From Armatimonadota bacterium (GTDB lineage: Bacteria; Armatimonadota; HRBIN16): a stretch of DNA of 64,000 nucleotides. The first letter of the stretch is position 1; each line of letters starts with the position of its first letter. The notes under the pieces are model-generated. The model was not told where the DNA came from. It saw only the letters and a program-made list of their open reading frames with translations, and did not search any database. The translations under genes were made by a program, and so were the position numbers. This document shows positions 9,864 to 19,160 of the stretch, in pieces. The DNA is taken from assembly GCA_026003195.1 (NCBI GenBank), contig BPGU01000001.1, positions 310,001 to 374,000 on the forward strand, written 5' to 3'.

Positions 9864-9892
9864 TTGACAATCTTCGAAGGTACGTGTATAAT
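9864..9892 (+). promoter_or_regulatory. Consensus sigma-70 promoter of the LacI/prepilin cassette
   Basis: TTGACA at 9864-9869 and TATAAT at 9887-9892 are separated by exactly 17 bases, a perfect match to the housekeeping promoter consensus. Transcription would start near 9899, inside the adjoining palindrome, giving a leader of about 20-25 bases before the ATG at 9922. Confidence 0.9.
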
Positions 9893-9914
9893 CCTTTTGA
9901 AACGTTTCAAAAGG
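9893..9914. promoter_or_regulatory. 22-bp perfect palindromic operator, LacI type
   Basis: The half site CCTTTTGAAAC is followed directly by its exact reverse complement, with the central CG typical of LacI/GalR operators (core GAAACGTTTC). It begins at the base after the -10 box and covers the expected transcription start, so a bound repressor would block initiation. The regulator encoded 8 bp downstream is the natural candidate, making this an autoregulatory loop. Confidence 0.9.
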
Positions 9915-9921
9915 CGTGGGA

Positions 9922-11805
9922 ATGCGAAAGCGAACGACCATCATCGAAGTCGCAGAGCGGGCTGGAGTGTCCGTAGGTACGGTTTCCAACATACTACGGG
10001 GTGCCACCCACCTGCACCACCCCGATACGGTACGGAAAGTGACGCAAGCCATGCAAGAGCTGAACTACCGTCCGAGTCGGGTGGCGCGGAGCCTGGTAAC
10101 ACGCCGCACGCACACGATTGGGCTGGTGGTAGAGCCTCAGCACGGTCGCTTGACGACGAACCCCTATCTGGTTGGCGTGCTGGATGGCGCACTGGAGTGC
10201 ATGACGGAGCATGGCTACCAGATAAAGATTATCACCCTGGTACGGATTGACCGCGATTACATGCTACACCAGGTGCAGGATCACTCGACGGACGGCATTC
10301 TGCTGGTCGCTCCGCGCTCTGACAGCCCCTTGATTCACTGGGTGGTGGAGCAGGGGATACCTGCTGTCGTCGCGGGCGGCTGGTTGCCTGATCTGCCGGT
10401 CTCCTGCGTGGAGGTGGACAACGAAGGGGGCGTCTACGAGGGTGTGCGCTACCTGATGGAGCAGGGACACCAGCGCATCGGCATCGTCGCGGGTCCCTTA
10501 CACCAGACCAGCGCCGTGCAGCGTGAGCAGGGGTATCTGCGTGCGCTGCAAGAAGCAGGGATCCCCTTCGAACCGCGCTGGTTATATCGCGGCGATTACA
10601 CTGCTGAGTCAGGCAGGTTGGGTGTGCTGACCCTTCTGCGCAACGACCCCGATCTAACGGCTGTTGTATGTGGGAACGATGTAGTGGCGATCGGGGCGTT
10701 GCAGGCGTTGCAGGCTCAGGGAATCCGTGTGCCGGACCAGGTGAGCTTACTGGGTTTCGATGACCTTCCGGAAGGCACACTGGTTGCTCCGCGCCTGACG
10801 ACGATTCATCATCCGCGCCATGAAATCGGGTACCTGGCAGCACAGGTGCTTCTAGAGCGGCTGAACAAGCCTGATGCTCCTGTGGTGCGCAAAACAGTGC
10901 CGACGCGCCTCGTCATCCGTGAGAGCGTGGCACCACCCATACAGAAAAACACAGAGTTCGTCAGGAGGGAAAAGACCATGAAACGCAACGGATTCACACT
11001 GATCGAGTTGCTCGTCGTTATCGCGATTATTGCGATACTGGCGGCAATTTTGTTCCCGGTGTTTGCTCAGGCTCGGGAGAAGGCACGGCAGTCTTCCTGT
11101 CTGAGCAACACGAAGAACCTTGCCCTGGCAAACCTGATGTACGCTCAGGATTACGATGAGACCTTCTGTGCGCAGGGCGAGCCAACCTCCAACAACGGCT
11201 GGGGCTGGCAGATGACCTGGATTGTGCATACCCAGCCTTACATGAAGAACTACGATATCATCCGCTGCCCAAGCGATCCGCATCAGGTTCCCGACTGGTC
11301 GGGACCGAAGTACAGCTACGTGGCAAACGGTGTTATCGCGGGGAACTGCGGCGGCAGCTGGTACTGGAAGTTCATCGGCGTGATTAACGCCTCTCGCTCG
11401 TGGTTTGAGATGACTCCGCGCGCAGTGGCAGGGGTGGCTATGCCTGCAGAAACCATCCTGCTGGCGGAGCGTCACGAGATGCCACCCAGCTCGTGGATGC
11501 AGCCGATGCACGGCGCCTTCTCGCCCTGGGCGACGGTGCTGATAGGTCCAGACGCAGTGGATGCTGGCAACTCGCTGCCCGGTCAGCGCACCTCTGGCGG
11601 CGATGGCACGTGGGCACCTCCTGTGCCCAACTCCGATGGCTATATTGCCACCACGCACTCTGGCAAGAGCAACTTTGCCTTCGCCGACGGCCACGCCAAG
11701 GCGTTGAAGCCGAGCAGCACGGTGAACGCCGACCCGAATACCTACAGCAACACGGGCTGTCACACCGGTTTCTTCTACATGTGGGACGCTACCCGCACGC
11801 AGTAA
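9922..11805 (+). CDS. LacI-family transcriptional regulator, reading frame continuous with a prepilin-like protein
   Basis: Residues 1-60 form the LacI helix-turn-helix ([20 protein letters not shown]) and hinge helix ([13 protein letters not shown]); residues about 60-343 are the periplasmic-binding-protein-like sensor fold with [26 protein letters not shown] and [10 protein letters not shown]. Such repressors bind a sugar or related ligand and control nearby genes. There is no stop where LacI proteins normally end (after [10 protein letters not shown]); the frame runs straight on through position 10977 into the prepilin-like protein, giving 627 codons. The regulator may be translated as a fusion, or the second part may start independently at 10978, which has its own strong ribosome site. 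The start at 9922 has AAGG 7 bases upstream; a GTG at 9916 is the alternative. Confidence 0.88.
   Translation: MRKRTTIIEVAERAGVSVGTVSNILRGATHLHHPDTVRKVTQAMQELNYRPSRVARSLVTRRTHTIGLVVEPQHGRLTTNPYLVGVLDGALECMTEHGYQIKIITLVRIDRDYMLHQVQDHSTDGILLVAPRSDSPLIHWVVEQGIPAVVAGGWLPDLPVSCVEVDNEGGVYEGVRYLMEQGHQRIGIVAGPLHQTSAVQREQGYLRALQEAGIPFEPRWLYRGDYTAESGRLGVLTLLRNDPDLTAVVCGNDVVAIGALQALQAQGIRVPDQVSLLGFDDLPEGTLVAPRLTTIHHPRHEIGYLAAQVLLERLNKPDAPVVRKTVPTRLVIRESVAPPIQKNTEFVRREKTMKRNGFTLIELLVVIAIIAILAAILFPVFAQAREKARQSSCLSNTKNLALANLMYAQDYDETFCAQGEPTSNNGWGWQMTWIVHTQPYMKNYDIIRCPSDPHQVPDWSGPKYSYVANGVIAGNCGGSWYWKFIGVINASRSWFEMTPRAVAGVAMPAETILLAERHEMPPSSWMQPMHGAFSPWATVLIGPDAVDAGNSLPGQRTSGGDGTWAPPVPNSDGYIATTHSGKSNFAFADGHAKALKPSSTVNADPNTYSNTGCHTGFFYMWDATRTQ
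10978..11805 (+). CDS. Prepilin-like exported protein with H-x9-DG domain (DUF1559-like)
   Basis: A 275-residue product if started at the ATG at 10978, which has AGGAGGG 8 bases upstream. It begins [20 protein letters not shown], a type IV prepilin/type II pseudopilin signal: a basic leader ending in Gly, cleavage before Phe, Glu at +5 and a hydrophobic helix. Then come [13 protein letters not shown] and the DYDETF block, and near the C-terminus [15 protein letters not shown], the H-x9-DG motif. Such proteins are processed by prepilin peptidase and exposed at the cell surface; their function is largely unknown. They are numerous in Planctomycetes and Armatimonadota. A paralogue is encoded at 60904-61776. 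The gene lies in frame inside the 3' part of the LacI reading frame. Confidence 0.9.
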   Translation: MKRNGFTLIELLVVIAIIAILAAILFPVFAQAREKARQSSCLSNTKNLALANLMYAQDYDETFCAQGEPTSNNGWGWQMTWIVHTQPYMKNYDIIRCPSDPHQVPDWSGPKYSYVANGVIAGNCGGSWYWKFIGVINASRSWFEMTPRAVAGVAMPAETILLAERHEMPPSSWMQPMHGAFSPWATVLIGPDAVDAGNSLPGQRTSGGDGTWAPPVPNSDGYIATTHSGKSNFAFADGHAKALKPSSTVNADPNTYSNTGCHTGFFYMWDATRTQ

Positions 11806-11814
11806 TTCGTCACT

Positions 11815-11837
11815 GGGCTGGCGCGTTGCGCCAGCCC
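11815..11837 (+). terminator. Strong intercistronic hairpin
   Basis: A perfect 10-bp stem (GGGCTGGCGC with GCGCCAGCCC) closes a GTT loop between the prepilin-like gene and the lipoprotein gene. No T-run follows, so it more likely protects the upstream message or attenuates read-through than terminates fully. Confidence 0.7.
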
Positions 11838-11863
11838 GGCTTGTAAGCAGGAGGAACAGCAGG

Positions 11864-12115
11864 ATGAAAAGATTCTTCTGGCTGATAGTGGCGGCGATTG
11901 CAGTGACGTTGACCGGTTGCGCGAAGAAGCAGCAGTTTGGGGACAAGCCTGAGGACTGGAAAAAAACGGGACCACCGCCCGACTACCTCAAGGCGATCGC
12001 TCCGGCAACCGGTGGCCAGTCTCTGCAGGGAGTACCGAGCGCACCGGCTGGCGGTGCACAGCAACAGCAACCACCCGCTCCCCCCGCTCCACCACCGGCA
12101 AGGCAGGGGAAGTAA
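11864..12115 (+). CDS. Small proline-rich lipoprotein
   Basis: An 83-residue protein beginning MKRFFWLIVAAIAVTLTGC, a lipoprotein signal peptide with lipobox LTGC, so it should be cleaved before Cys and lipid-anchored. The mature part is short and ends in a low-complexity QQQQPPAPPAPPPARQGK tail typical of flexible cell-wall spacers. An AGGAGGA ribosome site is 10 bases upstream. It follows the prepilin-like gene and shares its transcription unit, ending at a clear terminator. No homology to a known function is recognisable. Confidence 0.85.
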   Translation: MKRFFWLIVAAIAVTLTGCAKKQQFGDKPEDWKKTGPPPDYLKAIAPATGGQSLQGVPSAPAGGAQQQQPPAPPAPPPARQGK

Positions 12116-12124
12116 GTAAAGTAA

Positions 12125-12153
12125 AGGGGCAGGGTAACTGCCCCTCTTGTTTT
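12125..12153 (+). terminator. Rho-independent terminator of the LacI/prepilin/lipoprotein operon
   Basis: Stem AGGGGCAG (12125-12132) pairs with CTGCCCCT (12138-12145) around GGTAA and is followed by CTTGTTTT. Confidence 0.85.
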
Positions 12154-12203
12154 AGCCGACTGTGGTCCGTATGGAAGCCGCCGTTTTGTGAGAAGTGGTA
12201 GCC

Positions 12204-13175
12204 TCACAACTCTATGGGCAGAGCCATCTGCTCCCACCGTGCGGATTGTGCGAGGGATGATAGCTGTTCGCACAAAAGCCTTTCTGTATCTACAGGGAAA
12301 GCGTAGGCTCCCTGCTTGAGCAGGAATGCGTTATCTTCCGGAGCGTTCTCGCCAGTGTACACGAACAGAGGCGTCCAGCCGCTTCGGATGTTCTCGATAG
12401 CACCTGCCCAGGTGCCACCTCTTTCCTGTTCGCAGGCGATTACCAGAGCAAACTGCGCCAGGGCGTAGATTATCTTATTGCGCCCCATAGCATTGCCCGC
12501 CGTGAAACCGCTTTGGGGGTGGTATGGCGAAATGAGGCACAATTTGTCTGCAAGCAGGTAATCGCGCAGAGTGTAGGAGGTAGCTTTCCGTGCGAGGTCC
12601 GCCGCCAGTACCCCTACGCATGTGCCCCCTTCTTCCAGCGCTCCCAACATAGCGGCTCTATCTACACCCTTTGCGCCGCCCGAGATAACTGTGCACGCTT
12701 CGTGAGCACAACGGTTGGCCACATACCGCGCCACTTCCAGCAGGCTCTCGCTTGCATGACGTGAGCCGACGATAGCCAGCCCTCCCTGTTGGAGCAGCGC
12801 AGGGTTGCCGAAACCGTACAGTAACACGGGAGCTTGTTTGCGCAGCTTCTCGTGCAGCACCGCAGGATAATGCCTGTCCTCCCACGAGGCTACCCACATC
12901 CCTGCATTGCTCCATTTTTCCATCCACAACGCCACCTGCGCACCGCGATCGAGCAAGGATTTCAACCGCTCTGCAGAGATGCCGTGCTGCATCTCCCCTT
13001 GGAGCAAAAGCAGGTAAGTATCGGGTGATAGCAACGTCTCTACTGGATAATCTTTCTCGCCCAGCCAGCTGAGAAGTGCGACATACTCTGATTGTGACAG
13101 GGGCTGTACCGGCTCGCTACCCGTGTGTGCACAGAGCAATAAGGCTACCTGTGTGTTGGGGGAAAGAGCGTACAT
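12204..13175 (-). CDS. DprA/Smf-like protein paired with RecQ-PRTase
   Basis: A 323-residue protein whose central part has the Rossmann-like DprA fold: LAIVGSRHAS (about 133), VISGGAKGVDRAAM (about 163) and GFTAGNAMGRNKIIYALA (about 222). DprA binds single-stranded DNA and loads RecA during natural transformation, but DprA-like proteins are also found in conflict-system operons where they may sense a nucleotide or DNA ligand. The N-terminal region (about 1-105) is unlike the usual SAM domain and no C-terminal winged helix is evident. It starts 6 bp after the RecQ-PRTase stop on the same strand, so the two are almost certainly co-transcribed and translationally coupled. This argues for a dedicated partner rather than the housekeeping DprA. 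Confidence 0.85.
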   Translation of the reverse strand: MYALSPNTQVALLLCAHTGSEPVQPLSQSEYVALLSWLGEKDYPVETLLSPDTYLLLLQGEMQHGISAERLKSLLDRGAQVALWMEKWSNAGMWVASWEDRHYPAVLHEKLRKQAPVLLYGFGNPALLQQGGLAIVGSRHASESLLEVARYVANRCAHEACTVISGGAKGVDRAAMLGALEEGGTCVGVLAADLARKATSYTLRDYLLADKLCLISPYHPQSGFTAGNAMGRNKIIYALAQFALVIACEQERGGTWAGAIENIRSGWTPLFVYTGENAPEDNAFLLKQGAYAFPVDTERLLCEQLSSLAQSARWEQMALPIEL

Positions 13176-13181
13176 GTTCCA

Positions 13182-15284
13182 TTACCCTCCGCGTAGAACC
13201 TGCTTCGCCAGCGCAACAGGAAACACTGCACCACTTCCTGCCTGACGTAGTAGCGCTGCAATCACGGTCATTGTCCACCCTGAGTCTACCACATCGTCCA
13301 CCAGAAAAACAGGCTTGGACATACCCTGCCACGGCTGTACCTCGAACGCGCCGTCCAGATTGCGCACCTGATGGAAGCTGTTCTGCATCTCCTTTTGGGG
13401 ACGGGTTTCACGCACTTTGCGCACACAGGGCACAAAGGGTAGCCCTAACCTCTGGGCAAAGCGCAGGGCAAAGTCAGCTACCAGGCGGGGATGTCTGAGA
13501 GAGGGGACACAGGTCACCCACTGTGGAGCAGGTTGAGGCTGCCACCGTGTGACCATCTCCACCATCCCCTCGACCAGTTCGTCGCTGTAGAAGCCGTCTG
13601 TATATTTGCCTTGCTTGACCAGTATGCCCCATCCAGCGTCTCCCCACAGGCACAGGGCGCGTCCTTGCTCGGCGCGCAAGTTCTCTGGGATTTTACTTTG
13701 TCCACCTGAGATGGGCAGTCCCTCTTTTGCTGGCCACATTTTGCGAGGTTCTATGGGTATCTCAGAGCGTCGCAGGAACCGCACTGCCTCTACCACCATT
13801 TCGTGCTCTACGGAAGGCGATATGATTGGTTTACCGGTGCAGCAGGCGCATTTGCCACAGGGCTGGGCATGGGGGTCGTCCAGAGCCTGCTGCAGGAAGA
13901 GCATGAGACACTGCGTGCTGCGCATGTATTGCTGCATCTGCTCCTGTTCGGCACGACGCAGGGTGGTAAGCCTCTGGACGCGCTCCATGTCGGGCTGGTA
14001 CGGTACTGGGGCGAGCACGTATTTATTGCCCATCTGCAGAATGGGCGATGGAGTCTCAGAGGACAGCAGCCGCAGCACTTTGTCTATCTGCTGGCGTGAC
14101 AGGTTAACGTAGCGTTCCATCTCCGCGACGCTCAAGCCGTTGTCATGTTGCTGCAGGGCGTGCAGGATAGCATTCGTATGTGCTTGTGGTGGAAACGCCG
14201 TGCGGATGAAGTAATCCACGATCTCATCGTCCTCTTCTCCGCCCAGCAACACAATCATCGCATTGTCTAACGACCTGCCAGCTCTGCCAATTTGCTGGTA
14301 GTAGTGTACGACTGAGCCGGGGCGTTGAAAATGTACGACAAAACCGAGGTCAGGCTTATCAAATCCCATGCCCAGCGCCACGGTTGCCACCAGTGCTTTC
14401 ACATCGTTGCGCAATAACTTCTGCTCTAAATCTTCGCGCTCGGTGTTGTCTAAATCGGCGTGGTAGGCGCATACCTGCCATCCTTTCATCTGTAACCAGT
14501 CAGCGACACGTTCCGAGTCGGCAACGGTCAGAGTGTAGATAATGCCGCTACCGGGCAATTCGTGCATGTGGTTGGCGAGCCATGCCATACGTTCCGCCTG
14601 CGAGGGCAAGATGATGTTCTGCAGCCGCAGGCTACGCCGTGCTAAATTGCCTCTGTGGATGCTTAAATCTTCTCCCAGCTGTTGCCGAATGTCTTCCACC
14701 ACCCTGTTGTTGGCGGTCGCAGTGGTAGCCAGCACAGGCACATTGCGCGGTAACAGGCGCAACACCCTGACAATGCGTCGATAGTCTGGACGAAAATCGT
14801 GTCCCCAATCTGAAATGCAGTGCGCTTCGTCAACGATGAGCATCAAGATACGCGAAGCAACACGCTGCAGAATATTTCCGTAAAAATCAGCGTTGGCAAG
14901 ACGCTCTGGACTAATGAGTAGCAGATCCACCTCATCTGCAAGCAGACGCTCCTGAATGTCAAGCCATTGTTTGGTATTGGCGGAGTGGATAGTTACAGCG
15001 CGGACGCCCATGCGTGTCGCCATCTCGATCTGGTTGCGCATGAGCGAAAGCAAGGGGGAAATCAACAGCGATAGACCTTTGTTGCTGTTTTGCTCCCGGA
15101 GCAGCTTCGCCGCGATGAAATACACAATGCTTTTGCCCCAGCCTGTTCGCTGCACCAGAAGCAACCGTTTGCGGTGTGCTACCAGAGCCCCTATCGCTTC
15201 CCATTGACCATCGCGAAAAGCGGCTGACGAGTCTTGTAGTCCCGCCCGCAACAGAGCCAGCGCACGTGCGTGTAATGTACTCAA
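13182..15284 (-). CDS. RecQ-type DNA helicase fused to a phosphoribosyltransferase domain
   Basis: A 700-residue protein. Residues 1-340 are a superfamily 2 RecQ helicase core: Walker A RTGWGKS (46-52), DEAH box followed by CISDWGHDFRPDYRR (152-170), and motif VI QQIGRAGR (330-337). A RecQ-type zinc site follows with Cys459, Cys476, Cys479 and Cys481/482. The HRDC domain is absent; instead residues about 540-700 form a ComF-like phosphoribosyltransferase with the PRPP-binding motif VFLVDDVVDSGWTM (659-672). The start appears to be TTG at 15284, preceded by AAGGTGG. RecQ unwinds 3'-tailed DNA; the fused PRTase suggests nucleotide or base chemistry coupled to unwinding. It is the first gene of a two-gene unit with the DprA-like protein. 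Confidence 0.93.
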   Translation of the reverse strand: MSTLHARALALLRAGLQDSSAAFRDGQWEAIGALVAHRKRLLLVQRTGWGKSIVYFIAAKLLREQNSNKGLSLLISPLLSLMRNQIEMATRMGVRAVTIHSANTKQWLDIQERLLADEVDLLLISPERLANADFYGNILQRVASRILMLIVDEAHCISDWGHDFRPDYRRIVRVLRLLPRNVPVLATTATANNRVVEDIRQQLGEDLSIHRGNLARRSLRLQNIILPSQAERMAWLANHMHELPGSGIIYTLTVADSERVADWLQMKGWQVCAYHADLDNTEREDLEQKLLRNDVKALVATVALGMGFDKPDLGFVVHFQRPGSVVHYYQQIGRAGRSLDNAMIVLLGGEEDDEIVDYFIRTAFPPQAHTNAILHALQQHDNGLSVAEMERYVNLSRQQIDKVLRLLSSETPSPILQMGNKYVLAPVPYQPDMERVQRLTTLRRAEQEQMQQYMRSTQCLMLFLQQALDDPHAQPCGKCACCTGKPIISPSVEHEMVVEAVRFLRRSEIPIEPRKMWPAKEGLPISGGQSKIPENLRAEQGRALCLWGDAGWGILVKQGKYTDGFYSDELVEGMVEMVTRWQPQPAPQWVTCVPSLRHPRLVADFALRFAQRLGLPFVPCVRKVRETRPQKEMQNSFHQVRNLDGAFEVQPWQGMSKPVFLVDDVVDSGWTMTVIAALLRQAGSGAVFPVALAKQVLRGG

Positions 15285-15344
15285 CTACCGCCACCTTCCC
15301 GGCAATTTGAGAAGATCTTCGCCGCAGGTTTCGCTGGCTCCTGC

Positions 15345-17636
15345 CTACGACGCCATCGCCTGCGCGGACCCAGCCTCTTCGCGGTAGTCGCATTCTTTGT
15401 TGGAGCAGACAACGGTCACCTGCTTGCGTCCGTTTTGCTTCTCCACCAGCAGCGAACCGCACTTCGGACAGGTTCTGCCTACCGGCTTGTCCCACAGCGT
15501 GAAGTCGCATTCAGGATAGCGGTTGCAGCCGTAAAACACTTTGCCCCGCATCTTGCCCTTGCGCACTTTGCGCTCCACAATCTGCCCTTGTTTGCACGCG
15601 GGGCAGGTTACGCCAAGCGATTTCTCCAGTGGCTTGCGCGCTTTGCACTGCTCGTTGGTGCAAGCCAGATACTCGCCGTACCTGCCCCAGCGGATGACCA
15701 TTGGCGAGCCGCACTTCTCGCACACCTCATCCGAGGGCTGGTCGGGTGGGGCGGGTTCGCCGCTGCGGGTGACCTTCACGATAGTTTTGCATTCGGGATA
15801 GCGCGAACAGCCCAGGAACTTGCCGTAGCGTCCCTCGCGCAGCAACATCTTCGCGCCGCAGTTGGGGCAGGTGTAGTCGGTCTCCTTCGGCTCGATGCGC
15901 ACGAACTCGCTGCTCTTTTCGGTCTCTTGCAGACGCTTTGCAAATGGCTCGTAGAAGGCACGCAGTACCTCTGTCCACTCCTGCTTACCTTCCTCGATAT
16001 CATCCAGCTGTTGCTCCACACCGGCGGTGAACTGCACGTCCAGGATGTCCGGGAAGTGCTTCACCAGATAGTCGGTGATGGCGATGCCCAGCGGCGTGGG
16101 GTAAAATCGCTTGTCCCTCAGTTCCACGTAACCCCTCTCCACAATGGTGGAAAGGATGGTGGCGTAGGTGCTGGGTCTGCCGATGCCCTTCTCTTCTAGC
16201 GCCTTCACCAGCGTGGCTTCGGTGTAGCGGGGCGGCGGCTCGGTGAAGTGCTGTTCGGGCAGGAGTGCAATCAGCGTCAGGATTTGCCCTTCCATCATGG
16301 GAGGCAGGGGCGGTCGCTCCTCGTCGCTCAGCTCGCCATTGTCCTTGCCCTCCACGTACACGCGCATGAAGCCGTCAAACTTCACGCTGGAGCCTGTGGC
16401 GCGGAAGGTGTAGCGCCCTGCCTGAATATCCACGGTGACCACATCCAGCACCGCAGACGACATCTGGCTCGCGATGAACCGCTGCCAGATGAGCCGATAC
16501 AGCTCATATTGTTCCTTAGACAGGTACTTTTTCACCGATTCAGGAGTGCGCGTGACGGAAGTAGGGCGGATGGCTTCGTGCGCGTCCTGCGCGCCGCCTC
16601 GCGAGCGGTATTGTGGAGGCTTCTCGGGCACGTAGCGTTCTCCGAACTCCCTGAGGATGTATTCTCGGGCTTGCGCCTGTGCCTCAGCGGCGACGCGGGT
16701 GGAGTCGGTGCGCATGTAGGTAATCAAGCCCACGGAGCCCTGTTCACCCAGCTCCACGCCTTCGTACAGCTGCTGGGCTATCTGCATGGTGCGTTTGGCA
16801 CTGAAGCCCAGCTTGCGCGCCGCCTCCTGCTGCAGGGTGCTGGTAATGAAAGGCGGTGAGGGGTTGCGTTTGCGCTCACTGCGCTTGATCTTCTGTACCA
16901 CGTACTGCGCGCCTTCCAGATCCTGCAGCACGGCGTTCGCTTCCCGCTCGTTGTGCAACTCCAGCTTCTCGCCATCGCGCAGGCGCAGGGTAGCATCGAA
17001 AGCGTTCGCTTCGGTGTCGGGGGTGAGGCGGGCGGTAATCGTCCAGTACTCCTCCGGCACGAAGGCTTCGATCTCGCGCTCGCGCTCCACCACCAGCCGC
17101 ACCGCCACCGACTGCACGCGCCCTGCGCTCAGGGTGTTGCGATTTGCCTTCTTCCATAGCAGCGGACTCAGGCTGTAACCCACGATGCGGTCCAGGATGC
17201 GTCGAGCCTGCTGGGCGTTGACGCGATTCATGTCGATATCACGCGGGTTCTGCAGAGCCTGTTGCACCGCCTGACGGGTTATCTCGTTGAACTCGATACG
17301 GCGGGCATGGTGCAGGTTCAGTGCTTCCTTGAGGTGCCAGGCAATGGCTTCGCCCTCACGGTCGGGGTCGGAGGCAAGGTACACTTCCGATGCCCGCTCG
17401 GCTGCCTCTTTCAGCCGTTTGAGCACGTCCTGCCGATCTTGCAGAGTGATGTAAGTTGGGGTGAATCCGTTCTGCACGTCCACGCCGAAATCCTTCTCTG
17501 GCAAGTCGCGCACATGCCCCATCGAGGCTTCCACCTGATACTGGTCGCCCAGGAAGTTTTTGAGCGTCTTCGTCTTTGCAGGCGATTCGACGATGATTAA
17601 CGCCTTCGCTTTATCCGCTTTCTGCTGTTTACTCAT
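15345..17636 (-). CDS. topA: DNA topoisomerase I
   Basis: Type IA topoisomerase, relaxing negative supercoils by single-strand passage; 763 residues. The TOPRIM domain has Glu17 in [11 protein letters not shown] and the acidic triad in SDPDREGEA (89-97); the catalytic Tyr307 sits in [11 protein letters not shown]. The C-terminal third has four Cys4 zinc ribbons (starting [20 protein letters not shown] and RTCPKCG), one more than the three common in the E. coli-type enzyme. The start overlaps the end of era by 8 bp, so era and topA form an operon. The separation of only 60 bp from the following recQ-PRTase unit leaves room for its own promoter. Confidence 0.97.
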   Translation of the reverse strand: MSKQQKADKAKALIIVESPAKTKTLKNFLGDQYQVEASMGHVRDLPEKDFGVDVQNGFTPTYITLQDRQDVLKRLKEAAERASEVYLASDPDREGEAIAWHLKEALNLHHARRIEFNEITRQAVQQALQNPRDIDMNRVNAQQARRILDRIVGYSLSPLLWKKANRNTLSAGRVQSVAVRLVVEREREIEAFVPEEYWTITARLTPDTEANAFDATLRLRDGEKLELHNEREANAVLQDLEGAQYVVQKIKRSERKRNPSPPFITSTLQQEAARKLGFSAKRTMQIAQQLYEGVELGEQGSVGLITYMRTDSTRVAAEAQAQAREYILREFGERYVPEKPPQYRSRGGAQDAHEAIRPTSVTRTPESVKKYLSKEQYELYRLIWQRFIASQMSSAVLDVVTVDIQAGRYTFRATGSSVKFDGFMRVYVEGKDNGELSDEERPPLPPMMEGQILTLIALLPEQHFTEPPPRYTEATLVKALEEKGIGRPSTYATILSTIVERGYVELRDKRFYPTPLGIAITDYLVKHFPDILDVQFTAGVEQQLDDIEEGKQEWTEVLRAFYEPFAKRLQETEKSSEFVRIEPKETDYTCPNCGAKMLLREGRYGKFLGCSRYPECKTIVKVTRSGEPAPPDQPSDEVCEKCGSPMVIRWGRYGEYLACTNEQCKARKPLEKSLGVTCPACKQGQIVERKVRKGKMRGKVFYGCNRYPECDFTLWDKPVGRTCPKCGSLLVEKQNGRKQVTVVCSNKECDYREEAGSAQAMAS

Positions 17637-18528
17637 AGCCCAGCTCCCTCAGTGCTCGTGGGTCGCGTCGCCAATCGGGGATGACCTTCACCACCAGCTC
17701 CAGATACACCTTGCTGCCCAGAAACAGTTCTAGCTGTTTGCGTGCCTCCTGCCCAATCTGTTTGAGCATACTCCCACCTTTACCAATCACGATAGATTTG
17801 TGGTTCTCCCGCTCCACGATGATCTCCGCACGGATATACTGTACCCCGTTTTCACGCTCTTCCCAATCGGTGACGCGCACAGCGATGCTGTACGGTATCT
17901 CCTCGCGCAGGTGGCTCATCGCCTGCTCGCGCACGATTTCCGCCGCCCAGTCCTGCCGTGACTGGTCGCTGCGGATGTCCACCGGATAGAAGAACGGCGA
18001 TTCGGGCATCGCCAGCAGAATCTCCTCGCGCAGGCGGTACACCGCCTTTGGGTCTTTCAGCGCGGAGAGGGAGATATGCCTCTGCGCGTTCGGCAGCAGT
18101 GCGGCGTACGCCTGCATCGCCTGCTCCGGATACTTTGCCGCGTCCAGCTTGTTGCCCACAATCCACACCGGCGCGTCTACCCCTTGTAATCGGTTTGCCA
18201 GGTCTTCGTCTTCAGGGGTAGGGGGATGGCGCAGGTCCACCACCCACAGCACCAGATTAATATCCTCCAGTGCGGTGTCTATCTGTTCTCTCATAAACTG
18301 TCCCAAGCGGTCTTTAGGCTGGTGCCAGCCGGGCGTGTCCACAAACACCACCTGCCGGTTGCCCTCGGTGTAGATACCTCGCACACCGCGTCGAGTGGTC
18401 TGCGGGCGCGAGGTGATGGGCGCAACCTTCACTCCCAGCATGACGTTCAGCAACGTGGACTTGCCCACGTTCGGCTTGCCCACAATCGCCACGAAACCGC
18501 AATGGGTGGGTATCTGTCCCGTGTTCAT
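17629..18528 (-). CDS. era: GTPase Era
   Basis: A 299-residue ribosome-assembly GTPase that binds 16S rRNA near its 3' end. G-domain motifs are GKPNVGKST (G1), the T in TTRRGV (G2), DTPGWH (G3) and NKLD (G4); the C-terminal KH domain contains [16 protein letters not shown], and the length is normal for Era. The ATG at 18528 is chosen because AAGGAG is 8 bases upstream. The frame is open up to 18645, but that extension is encoded by an intergenic repeat and reads like repeat peptide (NPSPTRRG), not Era. Upstream gene of the era-topA operon. Confidence 0.96.
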   Translation of the reverse strand: MNTGQIPTHCGFVAIVGKPNVGKSTLLNVMLGVKVAPITSRPQTTRRGVRGIYTEGNRQVVFVDTPGWHQPKDRLGQFMREQIDTALEDINLVLWVVDLRHPPTPEDEDLANRLQGVDAPVWIVGNKLDAAKYPEQAMQAYAALLPNAQRHISLSALKDPKAVYRLREEILLAMPESPFFYPVDIRSDQSRQDWAAEIVREQAMSHLREEIPYSIAVRVTDWEERENGVQYIRAEIIVERENHKSIVIGKGGSMLKQIGQEARKQLELFLGSKVYLELVVKVIPDWRRDPRALRELGYE

Positions 18529-18544
18529 TCGCGATGCTCCTTGA

Positions 18545-18632
18545 CCTGACCCCCGACCCCCCTTCCCTGAGAGGGAAAGGGGAAGATTCGCGTCCCCTCT
18601 CCTCGTAGGCGAGGGGTTCGGGGCGAGGTTCA
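18545..18632. repeat. Palindrome-rich intergenic repeat upstream of era
   Basis: The stretch contains two near-palindromic parts: CCCCTTCCCT opposite AGGGAAAGGGG (one base bulge), and CCCCTCTCCTCG opposite CGAGGGG. Its translation contains NPSPTRRG and [14 protein letters not shown], typical of interspersed repeats that appear as spurious N-terminal extensions in many bacterial genomes. No second copy is seen in this window, so family membership is an inference. Confidence 0.5.
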
Positions 18633-18768
18633 CCACTCCTGGCACGCAGGTAGTTGTACCAGCAAGTGTGGGATGCTGTCAAGGGAGATTGCGGCGGCGG
18701 TTGTGTGCGAGGCAAAATGAGCCTTGCCTGCCTTGAGCGTAAGTGGTATGATAGGCGTGGTGTCCACG

Positions 18769-19160
18769 ATGTGACATGCAGCGAGAGAATGGCTGGAGCA
18801 AGCGGATTATGATTTGGAGACGGCGGAGCACATGTTCCGCACGGGACGGTACCTGTATGTTATCTTCTGCTGTCACCTCGCACTTGAAAAAGCACTCAAG
18901 GCTGCGGTGGGGAGGTAACGCAGGAAGTACCGCCACGCGCGCATAGTCTCATCCGCCTGGCGCAGGGAGCGAAGATCAGCCTGCCTGAGGAGTATGCGGA
19001 TTTTCTGGGCGTGCTCAACGATGCCAGTGTGTTGACGCGGTACCCGGCGAATCTGCAAGCGGCGCTTTCCCAATACACACAAACCGTTGCACAGACCTAT
19101 CTACGGAGGGCAAAGGAGGTCCTCGAGTGGATAAAATCTCACCCGCCGTTGAGCGAGTCA
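18769..19160 (+). pseudogene. HEPN-domain toxin gene, inactivated
   Basis: Conceptual translation gives REWLEQADYDLETAEHMFR and CCHLALEKALKAAV, then in the -1 frame VPPRAHSLIRLAQGAKISLP, EEYADFLGVLNDASVLTRYP and RRAKEVLEWIKS: a complete HEPN domain of about 130 residues. Two lesions break it. The ATG at 18769 is followed at once by TGA (codon 2), and a one-base deletion in a G run near 18909-18912 shifts the frame, giving a stop at 18916. No stop closes the frame before the MNT gene begins. HEPN proteins of this type are ribonuclease toxins or nucleotidyltransferase partners. The intact MNT gene follows immediately. A sequencing error at the G run is possible, but it would not remove the codon-2 stop. 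Confidence 0.85.

Noticed and set aside
9719-9976. Short plus-strand frame across the apbE-LacI gap
   Set aside because: It runs through the hairpins, the promoter and the operator; no ribosome site or recognisable protein.
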